A stretch of DNA of 64,000 nucleotides, taken from Ciborinia camelliae. Lineage: Eukaryota; Ascomycota; Leotiomycetes; Helotiales; Sclerotiniaceae. The stretch covers positions 769,365-833,364 of the forward strand of contig JANPYM010000007.1 of the NCBI GenBank assembly GCA_025890175.1, read 5' to 3'. A model generated the notes under the pieces. That model did no database searches. It had not been told where the DNA came from and was given only the letters and a program-made list of their open reading frames with translations. Of this stretch, positions 1 through 11,364 are shown piece after piece. The first letter of the stretch is position 1; each line of letters starts with the position of its first letter. The position numbers and the translations under genes are program-made.

Positions 1-1420
1 GAAACTAGATTTGAGACTCTCTAACGAGATCTGTGATTGGTGAAGGAGAGAAAGATCATGATGAGCTCAAGGAATATCTAATGAGATATGATAACTTACA
101 AGTGCTGCGTTGAGCTTATTTAACTTTGAATCCAGGAGATCCGTGTAGCTAGCAGTGCAAATTTTTTGAGTTTCTTGCAATTGAGTTTAGACGGTAGTCC
201 TGCTGCTATCATCATGTTCTGGGAGTTGTAATACTCGATGGAATTTATGTTCAGATGGATGGCCAAATCAATGGATGTAGAACAATGGGATGGATATACA
301 CCTTGGCGCCAATTTCCTCCATGGAAAGACTTTTGGAAAAAATTTGGCATTGAGAAACAGGGGTTTGGCTGCCAATTGACTCCACCCCATCGATGATAAT
401 ATCCCACGAAATTAATGGATACTGAAGAACTCTTGGTATCGTGATTCGTATCTCATCTTGCAAGCTCCGAGTTCTTAGGGCTTTCAAAAGGAGGAGAACT
501 TCCACGAGTGATTCGGGATTCAGAGTATGTAAACAATGTAAAGGATATGAGCTCTTATACTTGTGAATTGCAGCAGAAGCATTATTTCAAACAAGCTAGG
601 AAAGCAATTGACGTAGTGGAATTAAGAGAGAGAGTATGGGTTGTCATGGCAAATCAAAAAATTGGAATACTCAGGGGGGCATTGGAAGTACGGAGATGAA
701 GCAAAATGGACAAACAACTTCATCCACGACATCAATGATGCAAGCATGACATAAATGACCTATTTTCTATTCCCCCAAAATACCTGGCAGGAGTTGACTC
801 AGTTGAACCATTAAATCTGGGTTGGTCTGAGCGGAAAGTGCATCCTGTACTTGCAGAGCTCACATTTGTTGATTACATATCGACTTTCAACGACAGTGGG
901 ACACCCCCCTGTGGCTATTCACATACACGAACAAAGTAGCACAGGAGAACTCACAGTATATGTGCCGAAAGGAACAGTGGTGGAATCGTATCCACCGAGA
1001 GGTCAGGGTTTCTTAACATTGGGATTATATGCGGAATATCTGGAGAAAAGTTTCCTACGTCTGGATGAACGAGTAACTCTGAGGCCTTGTGTATCGATAC
1101 AAGATAGGCAATCGGCGTAGATCAGGCAAGGAAGAAGACGGCTACCCTGGAAAGATTATGAACCTGAAATGCAAGAGGAAGAACCGAAAAGTCCATGCTG
1201 TATAAAACGACTTGGGCCAAAAGCGTTCGGGTTAGGTACGTGGAAAATAAATTCAAATCGAACGAAAAGACCATCCCAGTATTGCGATTTTTTGTGCATA
1301 TTTAACTATCGAAGGTCTAGCGCCCCAACGAGTAAAGTCCTAACGATCACCGATTGAAAACAAATAATTGATAGCAAAATATAATTCGTATAACAGGGTA
1401 TATTAGGACATAGCCTGAAC
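1..1420. other. Unassigned stretch with coding-like fragments
   Basis: No complete gene could be built here. On the + strand a frame is open from about 444 to 699; its peptide has a fairly ordinary composition and contains KQARKAIDVVELRERVWVV. A second frame is open from about 851 to 1120. The two are in different frames, have no convincing splice sites between them, and match no family I recognise. They could be the remnant or the 3' part of a gene that begins left of the window. The downstream part, about 1130-1420, lies behind the 3' end of TRM1 and shows nothing distinctive. Confidence 0.3.
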
Positions 1421-3598
1421 CTATGCATGGCCACTGGCGCGATTCATTGGTCCCCAATTCTCTCGAGGGTTAACTTGGTATCTCACTATCTTCTTCGTAT
1501 CTTTCTCCACTCCTAGTTTCTCGTCAAATACTATCTCAAGCTTTTTCTTCTCGGTAGACGATGTATCTTTCTCTTTGGCATCAACACCACTAGTTTCATC
1601 GTTGATATTTGACTCCTGGTTGGAAGACTCCTTTTTGTCTAAGCCCATAATATACCACCCGGCTGTATTCTTCTTAATAGCACCCTCCTTTGGTGGACAT
1701 TTTTGTCGAGCCCATTCTCTCATAATTTCCCAAATAACATCCCAAGGAGCATCGGTTTTGATACTACCACCCTTTGTATGACTCCTAGTAACTCTATAAC
1801 CAAGATGTCGTAAAGCTCCTCGAAGAGCATTCTCATGAGGAGTGACGCAATGAATTACTTTGGCGAGCATTGATGGTATAAAGAAGAAAGGATACTTGTC
1901 AACAACCGCAGGATCATATTTACCAGTCTTTGATGAGGCGGTTGGGGATTCTGACATGTCTTCCAAGGAAGGTAAATTCTCCTCGAGGGCTAATGTGAGC
2001 ATTCCTTCGATCCTAGCTGTTGTATGATATGTATCCTTGGATACGTTGGGAAGATCGTCCAATATTCTTTGCACAAACTCGGGTGAATGAAGTGGTCCAC
2101 CGTACATAGGTCCAGCAAGATGAGGTCTCATACCACAATGAGAGCAGTTCTCACCTGTGGATGGTCCCATTGAGTAAACATGTTTCCAGAAATGCCCATT
2201 ACCATTTTTATTTGGTGCGAGTTTATTCTTTCCAACCATTTGAGTTGTCCATGCTCCACAACCAGTATCGCAATTGTATACCATCATGGTTCTTCCGGCC
2301 AAAAACTTAACATCGGAGGGAGATTTGTATATTCTAACAAATACTCTCGCGTAGAAATCAATCGAGAGGGAAAGAAGTGGTTCCATTGCCAAGCCATATC
2401 GAGCGGCGGATGTAGCGATTGAATGTAGAATAAGTCGTAGACCACCTTCATGACTATGTTGACCTTTGACCGTGACTCCTCCGTATAGAGAGTATGCCTT
2501 TTCAGGGTATCCATTAGAAGCCCAAACACCAGCATCAGTACAAGTAACGCACAGAAGTCCTCCATCATCTCTGACAGCTTGTACTGCTGCATCCAAGAAT
2601 GGAGCTGCTGTGCCATAAGGATCCAGATCAATTACATCGTATTTTCTGCTACCACTTCCATCTTTGCAATCATCCCCAACAAGGCTGTACATATGCGTTA
2701 AAGCATTCCCTGTAACAGCTTTAATCTTGTTCTCTAGCTTATTATGCTTCACATTGAGTTCAATTGTTTTCGTAGCTGCGGGTAAAAGGTCATTTGCGGT
2801 GATCGATGTCGCAAAGGGGATTTCTTGAGCATATCGAAGAGCTCTAAGTCCGGTCGCAGATAATGCATCGAGAATTTTGAATCGTGGATTGATTGGGTTC
2901 GCAGGTTTTGTAGGTTCTTGGTTCTCTTTAGTTTCAGGTACTTCGATCGTCTTCGTTGGTACATGAGTATCTGATTCGCCGTTAGCCGTTGGGGCTGTCG
3001 AATTTGTCGTTTCATTTTGAACGTTTGCTTCATCTTCCTTAGTCTCTGTTTCCTTGTCGACAGTGGCATTTTCTGGTTTTCCGATAGCTAATGGGAGCTC
3101 TACAGCTTCCCCTGCACTCTCGAGTTTGCCAACTTTCCTTGGTCCATCATTTCCTTCATCAGTAGTTCTCTTTCTTTTCTTCTCCTTCTTGGCAGCATTC
3201 TTCTGTCTATCTCGTTCGATTATCTTCCTCTTCTTTTCCAATATGCTTTCACCATATGCCTTAATCGCTAAAACGCTCAAATCTCGATTGAATTGTTGAA
3301 TTGGGTTATAGAAGACGGATTGAACTTGGTTTTGTCCTTTTGGGGTCGTCTGTGGTACTTTCGATCCTTCTGCGGGTATCAGGATATGTGCGAGACCTTC
3401 CTTGACCGTAGTATATTCTTTCCCATCGTGCAGAATATGTTGATCTGCAGCGGGCGCGACCGTTATATCAGGCAGAGTCGTATCCATGGTGGAGGCTGAA
3501 TAGAATCTATAGAACGAAATTACCTGCCGAGAACTAACAACCTGAAATTTAATACTACTTCTTCTGAAGCAATTGAAAGAAGCAGAAAAGGATCGCAT
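1421..3598 (-). CDS. TRM1: tRNA (guanine(26)-N(2))-dimethyltransferase Trm1
   Basis: A single-exon frame of 725 residues. Trm1 makes N2,N2-dimethylguanosine at position 26 of cytosolic and mitochondrial tRNAs using S-adenosylmethionine. Visible features: a SAM-fold start (ILDALSATGLRALRYAQE), the acidic motif NDLLPAA, the catalytic-loop stretch DVIDLDPYGTAAPFLDAA, and a C-terminal zinc-type region with CDTGCGAW and CSHCGMRPHLAGPMYGGP. Residues 1-37 are basic, Ser/Phe-rich and poor in acidic residues, which looks like a mitochondrial presequence. A second in-frame Met follows at residue 38. A basic KKEKKRKR cluster at about residue 140 could be a nuclear localisation signal. The first ATG was chosen because the presequence-like segment is open and plausible. 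A variable acidic linker, rich in Glu, Thr and Asn, sits between the N-terminus and the SAM fold. The gene is divergent from the NLR gene. Family assignment is secure. Confidence 0.97.
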   Translation of the reverse strand: MRSFSASFNCFRRSSIKFQVVSSRQVISFYRFYSASTMDTTLPDITVAPAADQHILHDGKEYTTVKEGLAHILIPAEGSKVPQTTPKGQNQVQSVFYNPIQQFNRDLSVLAIKAYGESILEKKRKIIERDRQKNAAKKEKKRKRTTDEGNDGPRKVGKLESAGEAVELPLAIGKPENATVDKETETKEDEANVQNETTNSTAPTANGESDTHVPTKTIEVPETKENQEPTKPANPINPRFKILDALSATGLRALRYAQEIPFATSITANDLLPAATKTIELNVKHNKLENKIKAVTGNALTHMYSLVGDDCKDGSGSRKYDVIDLDPYGTAAPFLDAAVQAVRDDGGLLCVTCTDAGVWASNGYPEKAYSLYGGVTVKGQHSHEGGLRLILHSIATSAARYGLAMEPLLSLSIDFYARVFVRIYKSPSDVKFLAGRTMMVYNCDTGCGAWTTQMVGKNKLAPNKNGNGHFWKHVYSMGPSTGENCSHCGMRPHLAGPMYGGPLHSPEFVQRILDDLPNVSKDTYHTTARIEGMLTLALEENLPSLEDMSESPTASSKTGKYDPAVVDKYPFFFIPSMLAKVIHCVTPHENALRGALRHLGYRVTRSHTKGGSIKTDAPWDVIWEIMREWARQKCPPKEGAIKKNTAGWYIMGLDKKESSNQESNINDETSGVDAKEKDTSSTEKKKLEIVFDEKLGVEKDTKKIVRYQVNPRENWGPMNRASGHA
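3485..3487 (-). other. Alternative in-frame start codon of TRM1 (Met38)
   Basis: Met38 directly follows the presequence-like segment and precedes the conserved-looking N-terminus MDTTLPDITVAP. In budding yeast, Trm1 uses two in-frame starts to supply mitochondria and nucleus, so the same arrangement is likely here. This is inference from position and composition. Confidence 0.5.
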
Positions 3599-4988
3599 AT
3601 GTTGTCCCGGTCATAAAATGAAATAAATTATCAATGAGAACAAAAATTGGAGTTCTGCCGTTGGTGGGCGGCTAGGCGGTCAATGGATTAATACTAGCGC
3701 TATTTTGGTAGTTCTAGGTCTGCGGAGTAGGTTGGTAGGTACAGTCTTGAGGAAATGATCTCTCAGACTTATGGGCTCTCTTCATCACCGCCAATGACCT
3801 TGTATAAAGAACAATGGTGCACTCAAGTGGGCAGATAGTATTGGCACTGTTGATTTTCATGGTTATTTCTCTCTTCAAACTCTAGTCCTCGAAGAGAACC
3901 GTATCCTACATGTATCGAGCTTGGAGATCTGCAGCCAAGTCATGAACGAATGTCCCATCAAACAAAGGCAAAGTCTATTCAACATACATCAAAAGGCTCA
4001 AAGTTTAAACTAAGGGCTCAGAGCTTCAAAGGTATAAGACAAAACACAACTCATAGTAAACTGTCAAGTTTCGAATACTAGAGCTCCGGGAGACACACCT
4101 CTCCGAAATAGAACCCCTCTAGTATATGCCATTCCTCTCAAGAATTAAAAGTTGAGGCCGAACCATAATAATAACTGAAGCGAGATCATTCCCCTTTTCA
4201 GCAGCCGAGAGTCACTGATGCTATGTATGTTTAGTTATCCTCAATTCTACGTGATCTACTTCCTTTCCTGGCCCATTCCTTATATCTCTTGCGAGCTTCA
4301 GTATAAAAACTCAACGTCCGAGTTACCCTTCCAGTAGCTGGCTAACTTTGATAGAAGCAGACGACTATACAGGTTCAACCATACAACAGTGATTGATTAG
4401 CATAGATGATGAATCATCACGTGTCGTCATTCACATGATGATCACGCAAAAGATTTAGAGCTTATTAGATGGATCCCACCTTCGCCCCATCCCACTGGTC
4501 CAAAATATCAACAAAATAAGCGCCCAACCATTTCTACTTCCGTCTACTGAACCAAATTTGAGAATAATCCTTCCCACTACTTTGGCTCAGCGCTGAAGAA
4601 TAGTCACATTGCATATCGCCACCCAATGAATCCAATCCTACCATACCAGGGATGAAAAAAATCTGACACACCAACATGCATATCTGTTCAGGGTTCCTAA
4701 ATATACGACGCGGGCGCGAGTTGCGTCTACGAAGTTGCAAAGCCTTGTTCCAATGGTAGGGCAGAAGTAGATGCGCAAGATAGACTCCACGTATATGGGT
4801 GCATGTAGGTGGCGGTTGAGGGGTGAGGGGAGCAACTTCATTCTCTTGAAATGGTTTTCTTTCATCTCTTTTCCAATTACAATATTTTCTTACTGTATCA
4901 TTTTTGAATTGCGAGAAACTGTGATTTTGGTAGTAATCTATCTACAAGTTATTTTTGATATAATTTTTGCTCTTCAAATATATACCTG
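3599..4988. other. Divergent intergenic region TRM1 / NLR
   Basis: About 1.4 kb between two divergently transcribed genes, so it should hold both promoters. Short open frames occur on both strands but none has gene-like composition or family similarity. An AT-rich, T-rich run at about 4855-4985 lies directly before the NLR start. No known regulatory site was identified. Confidence 0.5.
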
Positions 4989-7900
4989 ATGGCGCGAATG
5001 AGGTTTGGAAAAACTCGCTCAAAATCCACTACGACCGTACTTACAACCCCTTCCAATGGTTCCTCTCCAAACGGCACTTCCCCAAATGTCATCGTACCCG
5101 CCCTTCCTCCAAAAGTGTCTTCTCTGGAACACACTGAACAGTTTGGTCTCTTTCACTTGAACCCAATTCCCACACCTCCGAAAGGAGGAGAGTCAGCATA
5201 CAAAATCGACGTCGTAGCACTCCATGGTATAAAAGGCCATGCATACAATACATGGACAGACAAGAATGGGAATTTCTGGCTACGGGATCAATTGCCCAAT
5301 GAGCTACCAGGTGCAAGAATATTCTCATTTGGTTACGATGCAAATGTAGTGTTTAGTCGAGGGACAGGTACGGTAGAAGAATTTGCAATGACTCTGCTGG
5401 AGCACTTAATAAGAGAGAGAGACGGTGATGCGAATCGGAAACGTCAAATCATCTTCATATGCCATAGTATGGGGGGTATCGTCATAAAGAAGGCACTCAC
5501 CAAAGCCTCTGAAAATAATCTCTACAAAAATGTATTTGACTCCACATTCGCCATCCTCTTCCTCGCTACTCCTCATTTGGGCTCTGATGAAACCAAACTT
5601 CCTTTATCCATCGCCAATGTTGCCAATTGTGTTCTTTCATTTCCGATGAGATTTAGTGGTCGGGTGAGAGATGAATTGATTACTCCTCTCGCCCGTGGCT
5701 CGCCTTTTCTGAGAGATACGCAGAATAAATTCAAGGAAAAGAAGCTTTATGAAAGAATGAAAATCGCCAGTTTCTTGGAAATGGACATTTGCGCGGGCTT
5801 GAAGGGGTTGGTTGTTGATAATGAGAGTGCGCAATTACACGTTCCAAACGAGCGAGTGATGTACATGCTAGGTCGTGACCATCGAAATATTTGCAGGTTT
5901 AGTGGACCGGAGAGCAGTTCTTATAAGACTGTTTGGGGTATTCTGAAGGGATATGCAGATCAAGCCAATATAAGTGAGTTTCATTCAAACAAGAAGATGA
6001 TGATACAAAATGCTAATGGTTATGAATCGAACAGTGGTTCCAGACGAACTCACCCCTGAGGATGAAGGTAAGCTCAGGCTGTTCGATTTTGTATGACATC
6101 CCAATTTAACCATATATCTAGCTGTATTATCCTCGATACATTATCCCGAAATGGCACAAAGATGTCTCAATGCGGCCCAGGCCTATCCAAACACCTGTAC
6201 CTGGATATTCAAAAATCCTGCTTACCTCCTTTGGAAAGATACCTCCCGTGGCTTAATTTGGATCAAGGGCAAACCAGGCGCGGGTAAATCTACACTCATG
6301 GCATTCATTCTCTCACATCGCGATCCTCGGCACCTAGTTTTGAATTTTTTCTTCCATGGTCGTGGATCCTCTCTTCAAAAAAGCCCCGAGGGAATGTATA
6401 GGGAATTATTGTATCAACTCTACTCTTACGCCTCTCCCATTCGTGATAAGCTTCGACAGTCCTTTGCGGAGAAAAATGCGTCGAGGCAATCGGAAAATGA
6501 TTGTATTTGGGCTGAAGATGAATTGAGAGATTGGTTATTCAATGCTATCACCTGGATTTCAACAACACAACCTGTCACAATATTTGTCGACGCACTTGAT
6601 GAAGCTGGGGATGATAATGCAAGGATGTTGATCGATTATTTTGATGAGATGAAAAAAAGAGTATCCAGAGACGGTGGAACCTTAAGGATTTGTATTTCTT
6701 GTCGACATTATCCGAATGTGACATTAAGTGACGGTTTTGAGGTCAATGTGGAAAATTTTAACATGCGAGATATTGCGGTCTTTGTCCATGCAAAACTGGA
6801 TTCAAAAGTGCTGGTCTGGGACAACGATCCAGTAGCTATTGAGGGAAGGGTAAAAATGGAAGAAGCAATTGTGAAGAAATCGCAGGGTGTTTTCCAATGG
6901 GTCAAGCTTGTGGTTCCACGGGTTGCGGAGGAATTGAATGAAGGGGCAAGCTTGAAGGATATTCACGTTATGTTGGAAAAGGTACAGGAAGATCTCGGAG
7001 CCGTGTACGAGAATATTTTGACTAATATTATCAAAGTTGAATATCGATCCAAATCATTGCTGTTAATGCAATGGGTGGCATTGGCGGAACGACCTTTGAC
7101 TGCTACCGAATTGCGTATTGCAATAGCATGCGATGAAGGTTCTCACAGTCCAGGTCATAAAAGATGGGAGGATAGTAAGGATTATATTGAGTCTGATAGG
7201 CGAATGGAAACTTTGATGAAGAGCCTATCTGGAGGGCTAGTGGAAATTGCGTTGTATACTTCTGGACTCTACCGCGTGCAGTTCATTCATCAGACGGTGG
7301 TCGACTTCATGCTTTCGGGTGGATTGTTATTCCTTGTACGGCACTCGGTACCTCACGAAATCGGAATCTGTGGTATCGATCTTCAATTCTCCAATGCTGG
7401 GATGATTGGGCAAAGCCAAGATCGTCTCTCAAGGTCCTGTGTCAATTATTTCAAGCAGTCCGACATCACGAGTACGAATTTTAATAACACGACTGAAAGG
7501 GACAAGGTATGTGATGGCACGATATATCCCCTATTCAAATATGCTGTTGAAAACTGGTCGATACATGCCGAGAAAGCGGAACGACTTGGCTTCTGTCAAA
7601 CGCATGTGGTTGAGCAACTGGAAGATCCGCCCGGATATTTTGAGAAATATATTGAATATGAATACGCTCTCAAGGAGGCTGCGTACTCCCTGCGAAAAGG
7701 CAGTGTGATCCTACATCTCATGGCATCCGCAAATCTCCAAGGTCCAGCCCGATTACTATTAGATCGCGGTGATTCTGTGGAAGATGAGGATCAAGGTTCC
7801 GTGCGACCTCTACACTGTGCATCTTTTCGTGGTCATAAAGAAATGGTACAGATTCTTTTGGACGCCGGTGCCGATATAAAAGCAACACAAGATGGCAGAC

Positions 7901-9483
7901 ACACGGCCTTGGAAATAGCTGCGTCGAAAGCTCATGATAATGTTCTTCAACTTCTACTCGAGCGAGGTGCAGATATTAATGCAGTCTCCAATACCGGCAC
8001 TGCGTTGGAAGGAGCTGCCTCGAGTGGCGATATAAGACTAGTAAGAAAGTTGTTAGATCTTGGCTGTGATGTAAACCGAGAGGGCAGATTTGGAAGCACT
8101 CCTCTTAAAGCTGCAGCGAGGAAAGGAAGCATCGAGGTTGTTCATCTTCTACTAGAACTCGGAGCAGATATTAATCATTGCGAAGATTATGGGACGCCTC
8201 TTCAAATTGCAGCTTTGGCTGGTCATATTGAAGTATGTAGGGTATTGCTAAGCCACGGAGCGTTGGTAAACACCCCCGGATTCTCGGGAACAGAAGGAAG
8301 TGCTTTACAATGTGCTGCAAACAACAACAGTATTCATAACTCCATTGACAAAGATATTGAATTACTTCAACTACTGCTGGATCATGGCGCAGATATCAAC
8401 GCGCTAGATTCCACGAATAGGACTGCATTGTCAGTAGCTGTCAACGCCCATGGGCGCGCCGAAGGAAAAAACTCAGAAATTGACCCTCGAATTTTGTTCC
8501 TACTATCTAATGGAGCTGATGTCAATGCTGGGGCTTCTCTCGTTTACGCAGCTCGGCGTAAAAATATCAAGCTCATTGCGCTACTTCTGGATCGTGGTGC
8601 TGATATTAATATCATGCGTTCGCATGAAAGTGTATTAGCTGCAGCATGCAGTGCATTTGAGCCAGAACCGGAAATGATCAAACTTCTCTTGGACAAGGGA
8701 GCCGATATTAATTTGTATTGTGAAATGGGAGGGATCACGTATAACGGCACGGCTCTCCAATGCGCTGTGAATTCCGCCGCACGTACTGGGGACTTAAGAA
8801 TCATACACATACTATTAGATAACGGGGCGAATATCAACCTTGGCGCCGGGAAGACAGGCGGGGCGCTATATGAAGCTGCAGAAAGAGGTCACTTGGAACT
8901 CTGTAGGATATTTTTGAGTTTGGGAGCCGACGTTCATGCTGAACAGACGACATCTGGTATTGCTCTTCACGCTGCTGCGAGAAGCGGGAATGTGGATGTC
9001 ATAGCTTTGCTTCTAGCTCATGGAGCTCACATCGATGATGAACGCGGACTATATGGCACTCCTCTACAAGTGGCCGCACAAGTCGGACATGTCGATGCTT
9101 TCAAACTGCTGGTTAATTCTGGAGCGGATGTCCATCATATAGGAGGTAATTACCATAATATGCTGATCTCAGCTGCTTGGGGAGGGAGCATCGAGTGCGT
9201 TGAGAGCTGTTTGGATCGGGGTTTAGATGTTAATGCAAGAGGTGGAAGTATGAGCGATACAGCTCTTTGTGCAGCGGCGCATAATGGACACGTGGATGTT
9301 GTTAGCAGACTTCTGGATGCGGGGGCGAAGGAATTTAGTGAGGGGTGGTGGGGCAGTGCATGGTGTCAGGCTGAAAGATATGGACATAGGGCAGTCTTGA
9401 AGGTGCTTAAGGAAAATGGATTGGAGAGGAAGAAGATTAAAGAGGATATTCTATGGCAGAGCAAAGATTTAGGCCTTAATTAA
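4989..9483 (+). CDS. Lipase-like / NACHT / ankyrin NLR receptor
   Basis: Three exons: 4989-5973, 6035-6067 and 6122-9483 (introns 61 and 54 bp, both GT-AG, frame kept), giving 1459 residues. The N-terminal alpha/beta-hydrolase domain (about 70-320) has the nucleophile elbow ICHSMGG with Ser160 and candidate partners Asp277 (VVDNESA) and His298 (GRDHRNICRF). This is the SesB-like head found on some fungal NLRs. The tiny second exon joins it to a NACHT NTPase with Walker A GKPGAGKST at about 389-397 and a Walker B-like FVDALDEA at about 494-501. From about residue 880 to 1430 there are roughly 16 ankyrin repeats (LLLDxGADIN pattern), several with long insertions. In fungi this architecture belongs to STAND receptors linked to heterokaryon incompatibility and non-self recognition: ligand binding by the repeats is thought to drive NTP-dependent oligomerisation and effector activation. 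The ligand cannot be read from the sequence. Confidence 0.93.
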
Positions 9484-10061
9484 GATCCATAAACAGGTCT
9501 CCATTTTAGAAATCATATTTCAGGCCGACATCTCTTTCCATACAACATCTTCCGGTCCTTGCGAAGTAATCTGTATCCTCCAGTAAGCGCCATCTTTGAA
9601 AAACGCATCTCCTTGGCTCTCTATCAACGAGGAGCGCCGTTTCGAGGACTAGATTTGGATAGCAAACTCTGGGTAAGATTATAGCTGGACAAGAAATATG
9701 AAATTCACATGTCTATAAGAATTCCGGAAACGAATGATGTTATATATCTGGAAGGCAGATGCACATGAGACACGGCCAGGGAGAATATTATACCATTAGA
9801 CGACAAGTCCTGTCAGATCTATTGCACTAGCAAGAATATTCGGATGATATAAGAAATACTAATATCGACAATGAACAAAAATCATTAGCTCGACAACTTA
9901 TGAAGAAAAGGCTAGAGTTCATTGTCTATACACATGATCCCGAGACAGATGTTAAGCAGAATATGGTTTATGGCTCTCTTTCTCTCAATAATCATGTGAC
10001 CTGCCCCTTGACATTAAGTTTCGAAGGGTCAAGGCATGTCGTGAGTCCTTGGAGAAACCAT

Positions 10062-10193
10062 GGGTTTTGTCGATGGGGCCGTGTTTTCTGTGTGTAAGCA
10101 TCCGCTGGGTGAAAAACATCAATGGGTTTTCTCGATGGAGCTGCATCTACTGTCAGTGAGGACTGAGCATCCACTGCATGATAAACATCAATG
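10062..10193. repeat. Degenerate direct duplication, about 62-70 bp unit
   Basis: GGGTTTTSTCGATGG begins both units (10062 and 10124). Both units then carry a related middle with GCATCC and end in AAACATCAAT. The copies differ by many substitutions and a few indels, so the duplication is old. Confidence 0.6.
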
Positions 10194-10860
10194 CCGATAA
10201 GACCTATCGAATATCATGAAACGTGGAGAGTAACAGCAGCTCACCATTTCCCTGATAGACACGTGCAATACTTGCTAGGTCTATTATCACTGCCCACCAG
10301 GACCCAATCATCTGCCCTATGCAGCACTGCAGACAGTCATGGTGGCAAAGTCTCAAAATCTGGACTTTGGACTTTAGACTCTCTGGAGAGATGATGATCA
10401 TTCATGTCCCCGTATAGCATTCTGACCATGTTTCCAAAAATAGATAGGGCGACCAGGTTTTATCTGTGGCTTACTTTCATGACTTTCATGAAGGACTCTG
10501 GGCCTATTAAACGGTCTGTAAGTTAATCCACTGAGGCTAAGTTTCGAGTTTAGTATAAGTTGTATAAACCTAATCATCCCTGATTGCTTTCGTGGAATGT
10601 AAATCTCGACCAATTATAGTCCATTAATTCCGCAATTTTACTTGAATCCGTAAATTCCAATCCATTCTTTGAATTTATTGGGATTTATCTCCAGTTGTCC
10701 GCAGATGTTCCTGACGCCTTCTCATATTAGGATTAGTTCTCTGAGTTCTATGGATTCTACAAGGTCTACACTAAGCCTAGTACTGATTAGTCTTTGGCGC
10801 AGTAGATCCCCTCGAAAAATAATCTCCCCAATTTGAAAGTTCTCGATGCTCCGTCCGTAC

Positions 10861-10941
10861 CTTCTCTACCTTCTCTACCTTCTCTACCTTCTCTACCTTC
10901 TCTACCTTCTCTACCTTCTCTACCTTCTCTACCTTCTCTAC
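10861..10941. repeat. 9-bp tandem repeat (CTTCTCTAC)x9
   Basis: Nine exact copies of CTTCTCTAC. The repeat keeps one frame open and gives a spurious Leu-Pro-Ser peptide. It sits about 420 bp before the syntaxin start. Confidence 0.95.
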
Positions 10942-11364
10942 CTGCCTACCTCATAATACCTGGGTCGCCATACACTTTTCCACTTCACCCTTCCATTTTA
11001 TTTTACCCTTCTCTTTCTTCTGTATAAAAAGTGGTTCTTTTTTCTTTCTTTCTATATAAAATATATCAATCAACATATATTGGTCGCAGGAATAGCCTCA
11101 CCTTCGATTACCTATTTGAGGAAAAAATTGGTCCAATTTTAGCCATTCGTTAATTCTGACGCCCAGGTCGTGTTTAGGGGTCGAAGCGTGTAATAAAATG
11201 AGCGTAAGTCCAGTGTTTCAATTCTTGACAATCGAGTTTCAAACCTCCCCGAAACTATCTGCCAATCTCCCATCTTTTTGATTGATATATACTCTCGATC
11301 TCCAAAGATCTGATCAAAAAACTGAAGACAAAACAATTACTCTGGAAGCAATTCACTAATAAAC

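Larger units (their letters stand above)
9484..11364. other. Intergenic region NLR / syntaxin
   Basis: About 1.9 kb without a supportable gene. It holds a degenerate direct repeat (10062-10193), a 9-bp tandem repeat (10861-10941) and an AT-rich stretch at 11040-11080. The final 300 bp should contain the syntaxin promoter. Short open frames here overlap in several frames and look accidental. Confidence 0.5.

Noticed and set aside
6093..6287. Separate gene start inside the NLR
   Set aside because: The ATGs lie within intron 2 or exon 3; two short introns join the lipase and NACHT frames in phase.
10833..11027. Leu-Pro-Ser repeat protein
   Set aside because: Reading of the 9-bp satellite.
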